The translations under genes and the position numbers were made by a program. A stretch of 64,000 nucleotides of DNA from Anaerolineae bacterium (GTDB lineage: Bacteria > Chloroflexota > Anaerolineae > Aggregatilineales > JAFGMM01): the NCBI GenBank assembly GCA_027494055.1, contig JAOSJO010000002.1:1-64000 (forward strand), written 5' to 3'. Positions 39,330-48,818 of the stretch are shown here, piece by piece. The notes below the pieces were generated by a model that searched no databases, was not told the origin of the DNA, and saw only the letters and a program-made list of their open reading frames with translations. Numbering within the stretch: position 1 is the stretch's first letter; every line of letters begins with the position of its first letter.

Positions 39330-40246
39330 TCAGGCCGCAACTTCCTCTGGCTCGGCCTCCTCATCTTCAGGCTTAACCAGTTGCTTGCCGGTCAGGTCCA
39401 TGAAGACATCCTCCAGCGTGGGCTGGTGGCCGTTGGGCGAGACCAGCATCTTCAAGCCCGTTGGCGTGTCCTCGGCGACGATGTTGCCCTCGTCCAGGAT
39501 CGCGATGCGGTCGCACAGGGTGTCCGCTTCGTTCATGTCGTGCGTGGTGAGGAGGATCGTCGCGTCGTGTGTGTCGCGCAGCTCCTCGACGACCGCCTGC
39601 ACCTCGCGCTTCGAGCGCGGGTCCAGCCCGGTGGTCGGCTCGTCCAGCAGCAGGAGAATCGGCTGGGTGAGGAAGGCGCGCGCGATGGCGACCTTCTGCT
39701 GCATCCCCGGCTCATCTCCTCCATCGGCTGGTTGAGGGAGTCCTCGCGCAAGCCGAGGCGCTTGAGGATCGCGCGCGCCTTCGGGCCGGCCTCGGCGCTC
39801 GAAACGCCGTACAGCCGCGCGCCGTACATCAGGTTCTCCATCGGGCTGAGCTTCTTGAAGAACGCCGCGTCAACCGAGACGCGGTTGATCATGCGCTTGA
39901 CCGTCATCTCCTCTTTGAGCACGTCGTGCCCAAACACCGTCACCCGACCCTTGTCAGGGATCATCAGCGTGGAGATGACGCGCACCAGCGTTGATTTGCC
40001 GGAGCCGTTCGGCCCCAACACCCCGAAGATCTCACCACGGCGGACCTGCAACGACACGCTGTCCAGCGCCACGACCGGCTTGGTCTCGGCCTGGCGCCCC
40101 CGGACGCGCTGCCACCATTGGGCTTTGCCGCCCTTGTGGAACTGCTTCACCACGTTTTCGACGACCAGGGCCGTCGCGCCGTCAGCTATCTCGCTGTTTC
40201 TCGGCTTTTCGTACATATCGGCAATCGCCGTTTCGTATGTGTTCAT
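39330..40246 (-). CDS. ABC transporter ATP-binding protein (frameshift)
   Basis: About 305 residues, an ABC-2 exporter ATPase. Walker A is GPNGSGKST (78-86), the signature is MSRGMQQKVAIARAFL, Walker B is ILLLLDEPTTGLDP and the switch His is in LLTTHDMNEADTLCDRI. One base is missing near 39704-39710, between MSRG and QQK. The C-terminal tail is acidic (PEDEEAEPEEVAA). The ATG at 40246 (MNTYETAI) is favoured over 40306. An unusual 50-residue lead before the core (HKGGKAQWWQRVRGRQ inside) is present. It presumably works with the permease at 37084-37918. Confidence 0.88.
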
Positions 40247-40403
40247 CCTAGATGCCCTTCGCCGTTGTTCTCTCGGCTGTTTTGCGTCTTTGACATGCGA
40301 CACCATTCGCTCTGATGGTCAACCCCCATAACCTGTCCTTCGGAGGGGCGCGGGCATCGTGGGCATGAGACCGTCGGGCGTCTCGATCATGCGCCCATCG
40401 TAA

Positions 40404-40664
40404 CTACCCGCCGCCGCGATCCGGAGCCAGGCGCTTGCCGCCCGCCGCGTTGAGCGCGTGCGCTGCACCGCCATAACGGGCCTCAAGCCATGTCCCCAGG
40501 GCAACCATCCCACGTCCAAGCCGGGCGAGTAACCGCCCGTGCAACCATACGCGCGCTGTAAGCCTGCTGGCCTGCGCCTCCTGCGCGAGCCGATCCTGGT
40601 GCGCCCGGCGCAGCATGTCGCGCCGGTGTTCGTCGCGCACGCGCCAGTCTTTTTCCGTTAACAT
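40404..40664 (-). CDS. Small helical protein in the ABC/RIO operon
   Basis: 86 residues starting ATG at 40664, with GGAGG six bases upstream and the stop of the previous ORF overlapping the site. The product opens MLTEKDWRVRDEHRRDMLRR and continues as charged helices (ARVWLHGRLLARLGRGMVAL), likely an amphipathic or peripheral membrane protein. No family is recognised. A further in-frame peptide in another frame (MIETPDGLMPTMPAPLRR) downstream suggests the C-terminus may be altered by an indel. Confidence 0.5.
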   Translation of the reverse strand: MLTEKDWRVRDEHRRDMLRRAHQDRLAQEAQASRLTARVWLHGRLLARLGRGMVALGTWLEARYGGAAHALNAAGGKRLAPDRGGG

Positions 40665-40666
40665 CA

Positions 40667-40780
40667 CTAGCCTCCTCGGTGTGGCCTCGCCCGGCGTGTC
40701 TGGCGCGCCTGGCGGGCCGCGATCATGCTCGGTAACGCTGCGTCTTCGGTGACCGCTTCAGTGTTGGGCCTAATCGTCAT
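40667..40780 (-). CDS. 37-residue basic peptide in the ABC/RIO operon
   Basis: Starts ATG at 40780 with GGAGG (CGGAGGAGACCG) upstream. The product is MTIRPNTEAVTEDAALPSMI followed by AARQARQTRRARPHRGG. Its ATG overlaps the stop of the preceding ORF (ATGA), and its own end carries the ribosome site of the next gene, so the ORFs form a tight chain. The function is unknown. Confidence 0.45.
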   Translation of the reverse strand: MTIRPNTEAVTEDAALPSMIAARQARQTRRARPHRGG

Positions 40781-40949
40781 CGGTCTCCTCCGTTGTCCGA
40801 ACCATGCCCGGTTCGGCATGGCACACACTTCTTGGGCCACAGCGCGGTCGCCGAGAGCTTGAGATCGTCGGGCATCTCCCACAGTTGCCCTGCGCCGCCT
40901 ACCTGCGCGTGTAAGGCCCTTCCCGGTACACCTGGCCTGTCATATTCAC
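40777..40949 (-). CDS. Small CxxC protein, probably split by a frameshift
   Basis: Two short frames lie end to end. The first (GTG 40949, AAAGGAG six bases upstream) reads MNMTGQVYREGPYTRR and stops at 40899. The second reads GGAGQLWEMPDDLKLSATAL then WPKKCVPCRTGHG and stops at 40777. One shift near 40895-40903 joins them into about 57 residues with a CVPC pair, resembling a small zinc-ribbon protein. Given how often this window shows such shifts, one gene is the simpler reading. The alternative is a 16-residue leader peptide plus a 32-residue ORF. Confidence 0.4.
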
Positions 40950-41016
40950 CGCTGTCTCCTTTCTTCCTGTCCGGCAGGTCGGACTGCGTTCACGTCTCGT
41001 GGGTTGCCAGGGTGGC

Positions 41017-41050
41017 AAAAGAAAAAGGCCGTGGTTCTCTACCCACGGCC
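41017..41050 (-). terminator. Leader terminator 2
   Basis: On the minus strand GGCCGTGG and CCACGGCC pair around an 8-base loop, followed by TTTTTCTTTT. It shares its arm sequence with leader terminator 1. Confidence 0.75.
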
Positions 41051-41064
41051 CCCTGGCTTCCCAG

Positions 41065-41083
41065 GACGCGCGCTGCGCGCGTC
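41065..41083. other. Hairpin between the two leader terminators
   Basis: GACGCGCG and CGCGCGTC flank a CTG loop, an 8-pair perfect hairpin. It adds to the structured leader of the ABC/RIO operon. Confidence 0.5.
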
Positions 41084-41091
41084 AGGCAATC

Positions 41092-41128
41092 AAAAAGGCC
41101 GTGGGCTTCGTCGCGCGCCCACGGCCTT
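41092..41128 (-). terminator. Leader terminator 1
   Basis: On the minus strand AAGGCCGTGGGC pairs perfectly with GCCCACGGCCTT across a 10-base loop and runs into TTTTT. It lies 21 bases after the stop of the 28-residue leader ORF. Confidence 0.8.
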
Positions 41129-41148
41129 AAGAGTTCTCTTACAAAACC

Positions 41149-41235
41149 CTACCGGCGAGTAGGCGCACTGCGAGAAGGAACAAAACCGATCATCACGACG
41201 CACTCGTGAGAGGTCATTCTTGTGCAGTGGGCCAT
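41149..41235 (-). CDS. 28-residue leader peptide ORF
   Basis: ATG at 41235 with AAAGGAG about ten bases upstream, stop at 41149. The product is MAHCTRMTSHECVVMIGFVP then SRSAPTRR. It begins about 30 bases after the predicted transcription start and is followed directly by two intrinsic terminators, the layout of translation-controlled attenuation. The basic end (APTRR) could be a stalling site, but that is inference. No homologue is recalled. Confidence 0.45.
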   Translation of the reverse strand: MAHCTRMTSHECVVMIGFVPSRSAPTRR

Positions 41236-41271
41236 GTATCCCTCGCTCCTTTCATCAGGATTCCAGGAAGC

Positions 41272-41300
41272 AGTCTACAGGGTTTTTCGTTGAATGTCAA
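41272..41300 (-). promoter_or_regulatory. Promoter of the attenuated ABC/RIO operon
   Basis: On the minus strand a perfect TTGACA (41300-41295), a 17-base spacer and TAGACT (41277-41272). Confidence 0.75.
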
Positions 41301-41363
41301 GGGGTTAGCCGAAGTTTTAACATTCGCGTGGACGAGGCCAGTTCTGCCCCCAGACCGCGCCCG

Positions 41364-42697
41364 TCACAGCGCGACCTCAGCCGCCTCCAGGAACGCCTCC
41401 AGGTCCGCGAGCGCGCGGGCGCTGTAGGCCTGCTGGCGCTCGCGCTTGTTGCGCACCGGCGGGTGGAGCGGCGGCAGGAGGCCCAGGTTCGCCTTCATCG
41501 GCTGGAAGTCCTGCGGCGCGGCGTGCGTCACGTAGTCGCACAGCGCGCCGAGCATCGTCGTCGTCGGGAGCGTCCACAACGGCTGCCCCTGGAGGCGGCG
41601 CGCCGCGTTGACGCCGGCGAGCAGGCCCGTGCCGATATTGCCCACGTAACCCTCGACGCCGGTGATCTGCCCGGCGAAGAAGAGGTCATCGCGGCTGCGG
41701 AACTGAAGCGTGGGCCGGAGCAGCGCCGGGGCGTTGATGAACGTGTTGCGGTGCATCATGCCGTAGCGCGCGAAGGCCGCGTTTTCGAGGCCGGGGATCA
41801 TGCGCAGCACGCGCTTCTGCTCGCCCCAGCGCAGGTTGGTCTGAAAGCCGACGATGTTGTACAGCGTGCCGGCCAGGTTGTCCTGGCGCAGTTGGACCAC
41901 CGCATAGGGCCGCCGCCCGGTGCGCGGGTCGGTGAGGCCCACCGGGCGCATCGGGCCGAACGCCAGCGACTGTCGGCTGCGCGCCGCCATCTGCTCGATG
42001 GGCAGGCAGCCCTCGAAGAAGCGCGGGTCCTCGCGCTCGAAATCGCGCAGGGGGATCGTCTCGGCCTGGAGCAGCGCATCGACAAAGGCGTTGTACTCCG
42101 CCTCGGTCATCGGGCAGTTGATGTAGTCGCCCGCTTCCTCGACGCCGCGCCCGTAGCGGCTGGCGCGGAACGCCACCGTCATGTCGATGCTCTCAGCCTC
42201 GACCAGCGGCGCAATCGCGTCGTAGAAGTAGAGGTACTCCTCGCCGCCGAGCGCGGCGATCGCCTGCTCCAGCGGCTTCGCGGTGAGCGGCCCGCTGGCG
42301 ACGACCGTCGGCGCGTCGGGGATGGCCTTCACTTCCTCGCGGATGACCGCTATGCGCGGGTGCCCTCGACCGCCTCGGTCACGGCCTCGGCGAACCGCTC
42401 GCGGTCCACTGCCAACGCGCCGCCAGCCGGGACCGCCGTGCGGTCGGCGCAGCGCACGAGGAGGCTGCCCATGCGGCGCAGCTCCTCCTTCAGCAGCCCG
42501 GAGGCGCGGTCTGGCAGGTTGGAGCCGAGCGAGTTGCTGCACACCAGCTCGGCGAGCCGGTCCGAGACGTGGGCGGGCGTCTGCGCTTTGGGGCGCATCT
42601 CGTACAGCGCCACCTCCACGCCCCGCTCGGCGGCCTGCCACGCCGCCTCCGAACCGGCAAGCCCGCCGCCAATCACGATCAATTGCTGTGCCTTCAT
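41364..42697 (-). CDS. trmFO: TrmFO, folate-dependent tRNA (uracil-54-C5)-methyltransferase (frameshift)
   Basis: About 444 residues, the normal TrmFO (Gid) size. The FAD motif is [20 protein letters not shown], followed by [20 protein letters not shown] and [10 protein letters not shown]. Later parts are [44 protein letters not shown] and [20 protein letters not shown]. The enzyme makes ribothymidine at position 54 using methylene-tetrahydrofolate. One base is missing at 42361-42366; adding it joins the TEAVEG segment to [15 protein letters not shown]. It lies downstream of the sugar transferase on the same strand. Confidence 0.93.
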
Positions 42698-42777
42698 TCT
42701 GTAGCCCATCGCACCCCGAAGCAAAGCGTCTCGCGTTCACGGCATATTCTAGCAAAAGCGCGCGCGGATCGGCAGGC

Positions 42778-44191
42778 TCACGTCCCCTGGAACGTCAACA
42801 CCTTGCCGATGGTGCGGAAGAGGATCACCATGTCAAGGAGCAGCGACTGGTGGCGGATGTAGTACAGGTCGTATTGCAGCTTGACGAGCGCATCATGGCG
42901 GGTGCTGCCATACCTGTAGCGCACCTGCGCCCACCCGGTCAGCCCTGGCTTGACGACCAGCCGCGTGCGGTAGAACGGGATGTCGTCCGCCAGCGCCGCG
43001 ACGAACTCCGGGCGCTCCGGGCGCGGGCCGATCATGCTCATCTCGCCACGCAGCACGTTGAGAAGCTGCGGCAACTCGTCGAGGCGGGTCTTGCGCAGGA
43101 TGCGCCCCACCGCCGTGATGCGCGGGTCGTTCTCGGTGGCCCAGAGCGGGCCGCTGTCCTTCTCCGCGTCCGGGATCATCGAGCGCAGCTTGAACACGCG
43201 GAACACGCGCCCCCGCCTTGCCGAGCCGCTCCTGCACGTAGAAGACCGGCCCCGGCGAGTCGAGCTGCATGGCGAGCACGATCACGGGCAGCATGAGGGC
43301 GAACACGCCCAGCCCGATGGACGCCAGCGCCACGTCCAGCAGGCGCTTGAACATCGGATACAGGTTGAACAGCGAGTTTTCTTTGAGCGGCAGCACAATC
43401 GCCCACTGGTTGCCAACGTGCTCCACCGGCACGCGGCCCGTCAGGCGCTCGTAGAGCAGCGGCATCGGCGTGATGGTGATGCCGCGTTCGTAGCAGTCCA
43501 TGATGCCCTCGAAGACATCCGCCGGCAGCTCCCGGTGCGTCGCGACGATCACCTCGCGCGCGTTCTCACGCACGGCGATCTGCGCGAGTTCCCGCCCGCT
43601 CCCCAACACCGGCGCGCCCTCCAGCTTGCGCCCAACCTGCTCCGGCGCGCCGATCAGCCCGACGATCTCATACGCCTGCGGCATCTCTGCGTTCAGCGTC
43701 TCGATGATGGTCTGCGCCGCCCAATCCGTGCCGACGACCAGCACCCGCCGCCGGAAGCCGCTCCAGTCCATCAGGAACGGACGCCACGACCGCCACAGGA
43801 GGATCAGGAAGAAGGACGCGACCGCATAGTACAGGATGAACAGCCTGGGCAGCGTCTCCGGCGGGGAGAGGAAGAAAATCAGCACATAGACGACAAGAAG
43901 CTGGAGCGTGACCAGCACCAGGCGCGGCAACATGGCGCTGAACTGCGCCGAGGCCTGCAGGTCGAAGAACCCATTCAGGCCGGCCAGCGCAATCCACAGC
44001 AGGCTGAGGAGGGGAAACCAGTACAGGCGCGGCAGCAGGAACGCCAGGTCGAAGTCATACTGGCCCACCACGGCCCAGATGCGCAGCGCCACCACCACCG
44101 CCGCGTTGACGGCGATCAGGTCGCCGGCGATGAGCAGGGCGCGCCGCTCAGAAACCTGGAGTTGGAAACGTGGCTGCCTGGGCGTCGGCAT
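42778..44191 (-). CDS. Polyprenyl-phosphate sugar-1-phosphate transferase, WcaJ type (frameshift)
   Basis: About 471 residues. Four membrane helices at the N-terminus, a Rossmann-like central domain ([20 protein letters not shown]), a further helix and the catalytic bacterial sugar transferase domain ([66 protein letters not shown]). It starts glycan synthesis by moving a sugar-1-phosphate to undecaprenyl phosphate. Removing one C from the run at 43210-43214 restores the frame. It is divergent from sqdB and opens the glycan cluster. Confidence 0.9.
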
Positions 44192-44300
44192 CAGGGTTCC
44201 CTGTGGTGCGGGTGGAACTGCGGTACAATACCGGTCGGCCTGGCCTGTAACAGGGTCACGCGGCCTGGTTCATTTTCTACTAACAGCAAGGAGACTGCAA

Positions 44301-45489
44301 ATGCGCGTTTTCATTGCCGGGATGGACGGCTATCTGGGCTGGTCGCTCGCGCAGTATCTCGCCGCGCGCGGGCACGAGGTGGCCGGCGCGGACTTCTTCC
44401 TGCGCCGCCAGTGGGTCGAGGAAATGGGGAGTTGGAGCGCCACCCCGATCAGCGACATGCCGGCGCGGCTCGCAGCATTTGAGGAGAACTTCGGCACGCG
44501 CCCGCCCTTCTGGGAGGGCGACCTGACCGACTACGCCTTTGTCGAGCGCGTCTTCCGCGCGTTCCAGCCGGAGGCCATCGTCCACTTCGGCGAGATGCCG
44601 TCTGCGCCGTACTCCATGGTGGACGTGCGCCATGCGGCGTTCACCATGTCAAACAACATCGTCGGCACGCTCAACATGCTCTTCGCCATGCGCGACATCA
44701 CGCCGAAGGCGCACCTGGTCAAGCTGGGGACGATGGGCGAGTATGGCACGCCCAACATCGACATCCCCGAAGGCTTCTTCGAGATCGAGTACCGGGGCCG
44801 CAAAGACACGCTGCCCTTCCCGCGCCAGGCCGGGAGCTGGTATCACTGGACGAAGGTGCACGACTCCAACAACGTGATGTTCGCGTGCAAAATCTGGGGC
44901 CTGCGCTCGACGGACATCATGCAGGGGCGTGGTGTACGGCACGCGCATCGACGAGATGGGCACCGACGAGCGCCTGCTGAGCCGGCTCGACTTCGACCAG
45001 AGCTTCGGCACTGCCATCAACCGCTTCGCCTGCATGGCGGTCATCGGGCACCCGCTCACGCCCTTCGGGAAGGGCCAGCAGCGGCGCGGCTTCCTGCCGC
45101 TGCGCGATTCGATGCAGTGCCTCACCCTTGCCATCGAGAACCCGCCGGCTGCCGCCGAATACCGCGTGTTCAACCAGTTCGAGGAAGTGTACAACGTGAC
45201 CGAACTCGCGGAGAAAGTCGCCAAGGTCGCTGGCGAGCTTGGCCTCAAAGGCGCTGAGGTGCGCAACCTGGAAAATCCGCGCAAGGAAATGGAAGAGCAC
45301 TACTACAACCCCGACCACCAACACCTGTTCGACCTCGGCTACCAGCCCACGCACGACATGGAGGCCGAACTGCGCATCATGCTGAGCGACCTGATGGAGT
45401 ACCGGACGCGCATCGAAGCCCGGCGCGAAGTGCTGATCCCCGACATCCGCTGGGACGGCACGCGCCGGAAGGTCGCGTACATCAAGTAG
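44301..45489 (+). CDS. sqdB: UDP-sulfoquinovose synthase SqdB (frameshift)
   Basis: About 396 residues of the extended SDR type. The NAD motif is MRVFIAGMDGYLGWSLAQYL. The SqdB-specific stretch KLGTMGEYGTPNIDIPEGFF, the PFPRQAGSWYHWTKVHDSNN active-site region with YxxxK, and VVYGTRIDEMGTDERLLSRL are present. The enzyme makes UDP-sulfoquinovose from UDP-glucose and sulfite. One extra G at 44924-44927 breaks the frame; removal gives MQGVVYGTR. The ATG follows AAGGAG, and a TACAAT lies at 44224-44229. No SqdX or SqdD is obvious, so the sulfosugar may enter a lipid made elsewhere or a surface glycan. Confidence 0.88.
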
Positions 45490-45522
45490 ACGGCGGCTGG
45501 TTTGCCACGCAGGCCAGCGGTC

Positions 45523-45559
45523 AAAAACAGACAGGGCGAGGCACAGCGCCTCGCCCTGT
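45523..45559 (-). terminator. Terminator between convergent genes
   Basis: A perfect 12-pair stem ACAGGGCGAGGC / GCCTCGCCCTGT with an ACAGC loop. On the minus strand it is followed by CTGTTTTTG, so it mainly ends the secreted-protein transcript; it may also stop sqdB. Confidence 0.75.
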
Positions 45560-45584
45560 TGATGGCAACGTTCGCCGCGATACG

Positions 45585-46425
45585 CTATTCGGAGGTGCCG
45601 GGGTCCTCCAGCGGGTCGGTCGGAGCGACCCGGCCGGCGAAGTTGGTGTGGTAGCTGGCCGTGCCGTCCCACCCGGAACCGAACTCGTCCGGGGAGTACT
45701 GGCTCGGCAGCAGCGTCGGCGTCCCGCCGGTTGGGGTAAACCAGACCCGCACATGCCGGGCGCAGCCGACCGTCACATCGTTGTCGAGCCGCTGGCCTGC
45801 CGCGACGGCGATGGTAGCCTCTGTCCAGCCTTCAGGTCGGAACTGCTCACCGAACAGCGTGCGCACCTCAACCACGCCCGCCGCCGGCGCGCCATCCGTC
45901 GAGAAGATATGCATGTTGGTCCGGCACGTGGTCCATTCGTCAGGTGCGGCCAGCCATTCGTCGATCAAGCAATCTTCGACAGGCACGTCCTGGACCCAGT
46001 CAGGCGTGTCATCCGGTCCCCACTGCCACGCATCGAAGTAGATCGGGGTGCCCGGCGTCAGCGGGAGCGCCGCCCCGTAAGTCGACACGAAGTGATACAC
46101 CAGCCACACATCGAACGCGCCATAGGGCATCGGGCTGAAGTCGGTCGCCTGGAGGAACGGGGCCGTAAGGTAGCCCGGCCCGACGCCCATGTCGTTATAC
46201 CACGTATCACCAACGTCACCGTTGTAACCGGTCACACGGTAGGCCACGCCGTCGGTGCAGGCCATCCATTCTTCAATCTGGCTGTAGTCCCCTACGGCGT
46301 AATGCGCAACAGGATCGGGCATTGGGCCGCCCTTCCTCCTGCGCCCCGACAGGCGCGGCGAACACGAATGTCGCGATCACGACAAGCAATGCGACAAGGC
46401 GAATAGCGTGGTTCAGTTTTCTCAT
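45585..46425 (-). CDS. Secreted Cys-containing protein, unknown family (frameshift)
   Basis: About 279 residues. The ATG at 46425 follows AGGGGGT and gives a signal peptide (MRKLNHAIRLVALLVVIATF) cleaved near VGAQEEG. One shift at about 46325-46335 leads into PMPDPVAHYAVGDYSQIEEW. The mature part is rich in Trp, Asp and Gly with scattered Cys pairs, suggesting a disulfide-bonded beta domain. A dyad operator and a -10 element lie about 65-95 bases upstream, so the gene is probably regulated. No function is known. Confidence 0.6.
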
Positions 46426-46488
46426 GGTCGTACCCCCTGATGGTGAGGCTGCGAAAAGGTTAACGCGCTTCTAAGAGGCATTGGATCA

Positions 46489-46521
46489 TCAGGTAACAAT
46501 CACCTGACAGGATTTATTATA
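46489..46521 (-). promoter_or_regulatory. Promoter -10 with an operator dyad
   Basis: On the minus strand a perfect TATAAT (46521-46516) is followed eight bases later by TCAGGT-N7-ACCTGA (46489-46507), covering the likely transcription start. No clear -35 is seen. The core matches the dyad at 8637-8659. Confidence 0.5.
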
Positions 46522-46563
46522 GTGCACCTCTTCGCCGCAGCGCAGTGAAAGATTCGTGAATAA

Positions 46564-47546
46564 TCAGGTATGGTACCGGTCCGGCTGGAAGCGATCCAGA
46601 TAGCCGCGCGCCCATTCGATGGTGCGGCGCAGCCCCTCCTCCAGTGACACGGCCGGCGCCCATCCGATGAGCGCCCGCGCCCGGCTCGCGTCGGCGCGCA
46701 GCTCCAGCACCTCGCTGCCCTCCGGGCGCTTGCGCGCGTCGGTCGAGCGGAGCGCCACGTCGCGCCCGACCAGGTCGATGATGCGCTGCGCCAGCTCGCC
46801 GATGCTGACGCTCACGCCCGTGCCGAGGTTGATCGGCGCGCCGAGCGCGTCCTCACCGGCGCGCCACGCGCACAGGAAGCCCGCCGCCGTGTCCATGACG
46901 TAGGTCAGGTCGCGCCGGGGGTGCAGCGCGCCCAGCTCAACCACGTCGCGGGTGAGCGCCTGCCCGATGATGGTGGGGATCACCGCGCGCTCAGATTGGC
47001 GGGGGCCGTAGGTGTTGAACGGGCGCACGATGGCGACCGGCAGCCCGTAGGTCCGGTAGAAGCTCATCGCGAGGTTGTCCGCGCCGGCCTTCGAGCCGGC
47101 GTAGGGCGACTGGGGGTTGACCGGGTGGCGCTCGTCGATGGGCGTGTACTGCGCCGTGCCGTAGACCTCGCTGGTGGAGGTCACCACGACGCGCGCCACG
47201 TCCAGGTCGCGCGCGGCGGTGAGGACATTGAGCGCGCCGCCCACGTTGACGGCGGTAGTCTCCTCCGGGTGCTGGTACGAATACGGCACCGAGATCACCG
47301 CACCGAGGTGAAAGACCGCCTCCACGCCCGCGACGCTCCTCCGCACCGCCTCGGCGTCGCGCAGGTCGCCGAAGTACACCTCGACCGCGCTGCGGACCTC
47401 CGGCGCGATCAGTTCCAGGTTGCCGGTGCGCCCACCGGAGTTGTAGCGCACGAACGCGCGCACGTCGCATCCCTCCGGACCAGCGCCTCAACCAGGTGGC
47501 TGCCGATAAACCCGCCGGCTCCTGTAACCAGTACGCGCGTTGCCAT
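46564..47546 (-). CDS. Extended SDR sugar-nucleotide dehydratase, LegB-like (frameshift)
   Basis: About 327 residues. The NAD motif is VLVTGAGGFIGSHLVEAL. The family-specific run VVVTSTSEVYGTAQYTPIDE, then PYAGSKAGADNLAMSFYRTY (YxxxK-type) and RPFNTYGPRQSERAVIPTII, matches the 4,6-dehydratases of the LegB group acting on UDP-N-acetylhexosamines, the first step to legionaminic-type sugars. One G is missing near 47471-47473, between VRR and GCDVRAF. No other legionaminic genes are seen here, so the product may be a different deoxysugar. It is divergent from the GT4 gene. Confidence 0.75.
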
Positions 47547-47657
47547 GACCCGCCCCTAACCTGTATCGCCGCCTCATTTGGGCAATTATAAGCCAGATTC
47601 GCGCGCATCGGTTAAGATTGTGGACGCCTTGCGGATAGGAGGGAGTCAGGAGAGCCT

Positions 47658-48721
47658 ATGCGCGTTGTCCTCTGCCAGCGACAGATCGCAAGCGACGGGC
47701 GCGGCGGCGGCCTCGGCACGCTCTACGCCAACATCGCGGAGTCGCTCGCGCAGGCCGGCGCTGCCGTCACGGTGGTCACGGCCACCGAGCCGGCGGGCGT
47801 GGGCGTCGATGGCGTGGAGATCATCAGCATCGCGAAGCCCGAACCCGACCCCGCCGGCTACAGCCGGCAGGTCAGCGACGCGCTCGGCCCGCTCCGCTTC
47901 GACGTGGCCGAGTGCGCCAGTTGAAAGCCGAGCTGTGGGCCTACGCCGCGCGGGCGCGCGGGGCGCGCCGCCCGGTCGTCGTGCGCGGCGAGCTGCCGGC
48001 GGTGGTGCTGAACCCGCACGCGCCGACCATCGACATGGAGCGCGCGCTGATGCAGCACGCCGACGCCATCCTGCCCGTGAGCCACACCGTCGCGGACCTG
48101 ATCGCGGCGCACTACAACCGGGTGGCCGACGAAGTTATCTACAACGCGGTGGACCTGACGATCTTCAAGCCCGCGCCCAGGCCACACGCGCGCCCTGGTG
48201 CGGGGGCGCGGCGCGTGCTCTGGGTCGGCTCGCACGCGCCCATCAAGCGGCTGGACATGCTCGACGAGATCATCCAGCGCACGGCGACGCACATCACGTT
48301 TGACATCGTGATCCCGTGGGCCGAGGGCAACGCCCACATCGCGCAGTTTGCCGCCTATCCCCGCGTCACGCTCCACCACCACGTGACGCAGGCGCGCATG
48401 GCCGAACTCTACAACGCCGCCGACGTGCTGCTTTCCACCTCGCGGCTGGAGGCGTTCGGGCTGGGCATCCTAGAGGCGATGGCGTGCGGCACGCCGGTGC
48501 TGATCCCGCGCGACATCGGCGGCGCGGCGGAGTTCGTGCGCCAGGACCGGGACGGCCACTACTACGACTCGGTGGCGGAGGCGGTCGCGCGCCTGGAGAC
48601 CGAGGATTGGGGCCGGTTCGGCGACGCGATGGTGCAGCAGGCGCGCAGCTTCTCGTGGGTGCGCTCCGCCGAGCAGACGCTGGCGGCATACGCGCGCGTC
48701 CTTGCCCGCACGGGAGGGTAG
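47658..48721 (+). CDS. Glycosyltransferase family 4 (frameshift)
   Basis: About 354 residues with the GT-B fold. The N-terminal domain has GGGLGTLYANIAESLAQAGA, the linker AILPVSHTVADLIAAHYNR, and the C-terminal donor site VLLSTSRLEAFGLGILEAMA with the E-x7-E motif. A missing G near 47922-47924 turns ASW into a stop (AGT TGA); adding it joins the AECAS part to WKAELWAYAARARG. The enzyme transfers a sugar from a nucleotide donor to an acceptor in the surface-glycan pathway. Donor and acceptor are unknown. Confidence 0.82.
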
Positions 48722-48818
48722 CGCACGGGCGCGTGGTATAATCAGCCGGATGGACCCGGTGCGCCAATCTGGAGCGGGCTGCGACAGCCAGGTTGGCGCC
48801 GGAAGCAAGGAGGATCGC

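Noticed and set aside
40319..40519. Tiny ORF ending RRTGYGG as a possible peptide-natural-product precursor
   Set aside because: No modification enzyme or peptidase is nearby, and it is probably the shifted tail of the 86-residue ORF.
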